Shown: positions 47,961-49,443 of the stretch, in pieces | Numbering within the stretch: position 1 is the first letter of the stretch | How the letters are laid out: every line of letters starts with the position of its first letter | Source of the DNA: Phaeoceros laevis | Taxonomy: Eukaryota; Anthocerotophyta; Anthocerotopsida; Notothyladales | Length of the DNA stretch: 49,443 nt | NCBI GenBank assembly: GCA_049999765.1 | Contig: JBNGIQ010006013.1 | Location: 1 to 49,443 of the forward strand | Direction: 5' to 3' | The notes under the pieces: generated by a model | The model's input: the letters and a program-made list of their open reading frames with translations, nothing else | Told to the model about the DNA's origin: nothing | The model's database searches: none | Program-made: the position numbers and the translations under genes

Positions 47961-49206
47961 AGTTGTCTAGTAAAAACAACGTTGCTCGTGCGTCCAGCCA
48001 TTTCAAAACTGGCAAGGACGGGCCACTGGTCTGTTGTACTGTACGGTGAAGTGTTCCCATGTATGGTAGAGTGTTGCTTCGCCAACCCCAGTCGTTCTCT
48101 TTGCTCACAAGGCATCCGAAGGCGTTCATTGATTACCAAGGCATCGGGGTTGGTAAGCTTGGTGGAAGAGCCGTTTCGGGAAAAGCGAGAGAGAGAGAGA
48201 GAGCAACGGGGCAGCAGCTGTCCCAACGGACCGGCGGATGGATGGATGGACGGACGGACAGAATTCGAGGCCTGCACTGGGACTGGTGAGAAGCAGCGGG
48301 GCAATGGATGCAAAAAGGCAAGTGTACAGAGAAGCAGAAGCGGCTCGGCAGTTGAGGCGGCGAGGTGTATCTGACAGTGATACACCGGTGACTGGACTAG
48401 CGGTGTTGATTCCTTCCTTCCTGCCTGGGCCTGTCTCGTGTGTGGTGGGAAACTGGGAAAAAAAAGCGGTGCCCTGCTTTTCTCTACTCATCAACGAAAC
48501 GTACCAGTACCTGCGCAGGACAGACATGCTTGGTGCGTCTGACACGCGGGCTTAGGTGCACCGCAGATGTCACAACTCTTGCGTGGCGTGCGAGGCCTTT
48601 GCAGCAGCGCGCACGGCTGCATTTCTAGCTTGCTGCTTGCTCGTCGCTTTCCCCTGGTGCACTCATTATGCATACGGACTCTTAGGGAGCCTGGTCCGGT
48701 GACTTACGGTCAAAACTAGTCTGGCTCTGCCTTTTTAGTGAAATCGACTTAACTCATGCAGGTCTCGTGGCCAGCGTGCACACGAGAAAGGTAATGAGAC
48801 AAATGAGACTAGGGCTGCGTCCGTTTTATTTACTCGTATGCAATAATGCAATTTAAGGAAAACCTCCCCCTTTAGATGTGATTTCCTCAGTACGTACATA
48901 AATACTGCCATCCGGTTTTCGCGGTGATCGTTTAGGTGGTCCAAGATTCATGGCAATTTGTTTGCAGCAATCAAGGTGGGTGAATACATTGCAAGGGTGC
49001 TGAGAAAGATGGTGAAGGATCTTGTGCAAAAAAAAAAAAAAAAAATTGAAGATAATAACGTTAGTTACCGGAAACCTTGGTTCTTTCCAAAGGAACCGGT
49101 TTCCAACGTTCGAATCGCTGGTTCCTGCTTTAGCGGTTTGTTTCATTGTGTATTTTAAAAAATAGGATATACGGTCAAAAAAATTCAGAAATACGTATAA
49201 AAAACT
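47961..49206. other. Intergenic region with simple repeats
   Basis: No gene is recognised. Simple sequence includes a GA run at about 48186-48203, GGAT/GGAC units at about 48236-48260, and a 17-19 nt A-run near 49029. The part next to 47960 is the 3' side of ADH copy 2. Confidence 0.5.
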
Positions 49207-49318
49207 TGAATGAATCGGTACCGGGATGGGGGCACGCACCGATTCATTCACGAGTTACTAATAAGTTATGAATCAGTACTGGGATGGGGGGGGCGTTGCC
49301 AACGCCCCCCATCCCAGT
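49207..49318. repeat. Pair of adjacent foldback (hairpin) sequences
   Basis: The first hairpin has perfect 13-bp arms, TGAATGAATCGGT (49207-49219) and its complement (49238-49250). The second has arms 49278-49298 and 49300-49318, complementary apart from two extra G. Both include GGGATGGGGG after a GAATCRGTAC-like motif, so they look like related copies. Confidence 0.75.
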
Positions 49319-49443
49319 AGATTGGGGCGAATAAGTGTTTGCCCGCGAAGAACTGGTTTCGGCGCGGGGATGGTCGAGCTGCTGTTGCCGTTTGCACTCC
49401 ATTCCACTGTCCGCCAAGACTGTGGGAGGCTATTGATGATGAG

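Overview
This is nuclear DNA from a land plant. Genes are split by many short introns (mostly about 70-170 nt) with GT-AG borders. The gene content is plant-type: a plastid SppA protease, an ABC1K kinase, an FLZ zinc-finger protein, a PLS-class PPR editing factor and a CAF-1 FAS2 subunit. The style of the PPR protein and the compact introns suggest a seedless plant (bryophyte, lycophyte or fern grade), but I cannot name the species. There are two assembly gaps: 100 N at 2103-2202 and 400 N at 21539-21938.

Layout. 1-3.4 kb is repeat-rich and gene-poor, with a diverged 52-bp tandem repeat, a decayed PPR fragment and a possible SINE. 3.9-28.4 kb is a dense gene block: GT47 glycosyltransferase (+), FAS2 (-), ABC1K kinase (-), BORCS8-like protein (-), NOC3 (+), trehalase (-, broken by the gap), TLC-domain membrane protein (+), PPR-E protein (-) and DGAT2 (-). 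Next comes a class III alcohol dehydrogenase/GSNO reductase (-, 29.2-31.4 kb), then 3.7 kb without genes. SppA (+, 35.0-39.0 kb) and an FLZ protein (-, 39.8-40.8 kb) converge. After 4 kb of repeats there is a second class III ADH (+, 45.8-48.0 kb), inverted relative to the first. The window ends in foldback repeats.

I rebuilt exon models for FAS2 (12 exons, 535 aa), ABC1K (10 exons, 1035 aa), NOC3 (14 exons, 892 aa), SppA (14 exons, 756 aa) and both ADH genes (10 exons, 386 aa; 11 exons, 379 aa). Every junction is in phase and no frame break is needed. These are intact housekeeping genes.

The genes are not a pathway cluster. They cover chromatin assembly, ribosome/replication assembly, plastid quality control, sugar and lipid metabolism and formaldehyde/GSNO detoxification. 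I found no clear sign of an undescribed biological system. The most unusual items are a BORCS8-like protein with a three-copy repeat in its tail, an ABC1K kinase with a very long N-terminal extension, an inverted ADH pair, a 182-bp head-to-head promoter carrying a 20-bp tandem repeat, and a 47-bp almost perfect palindrome.
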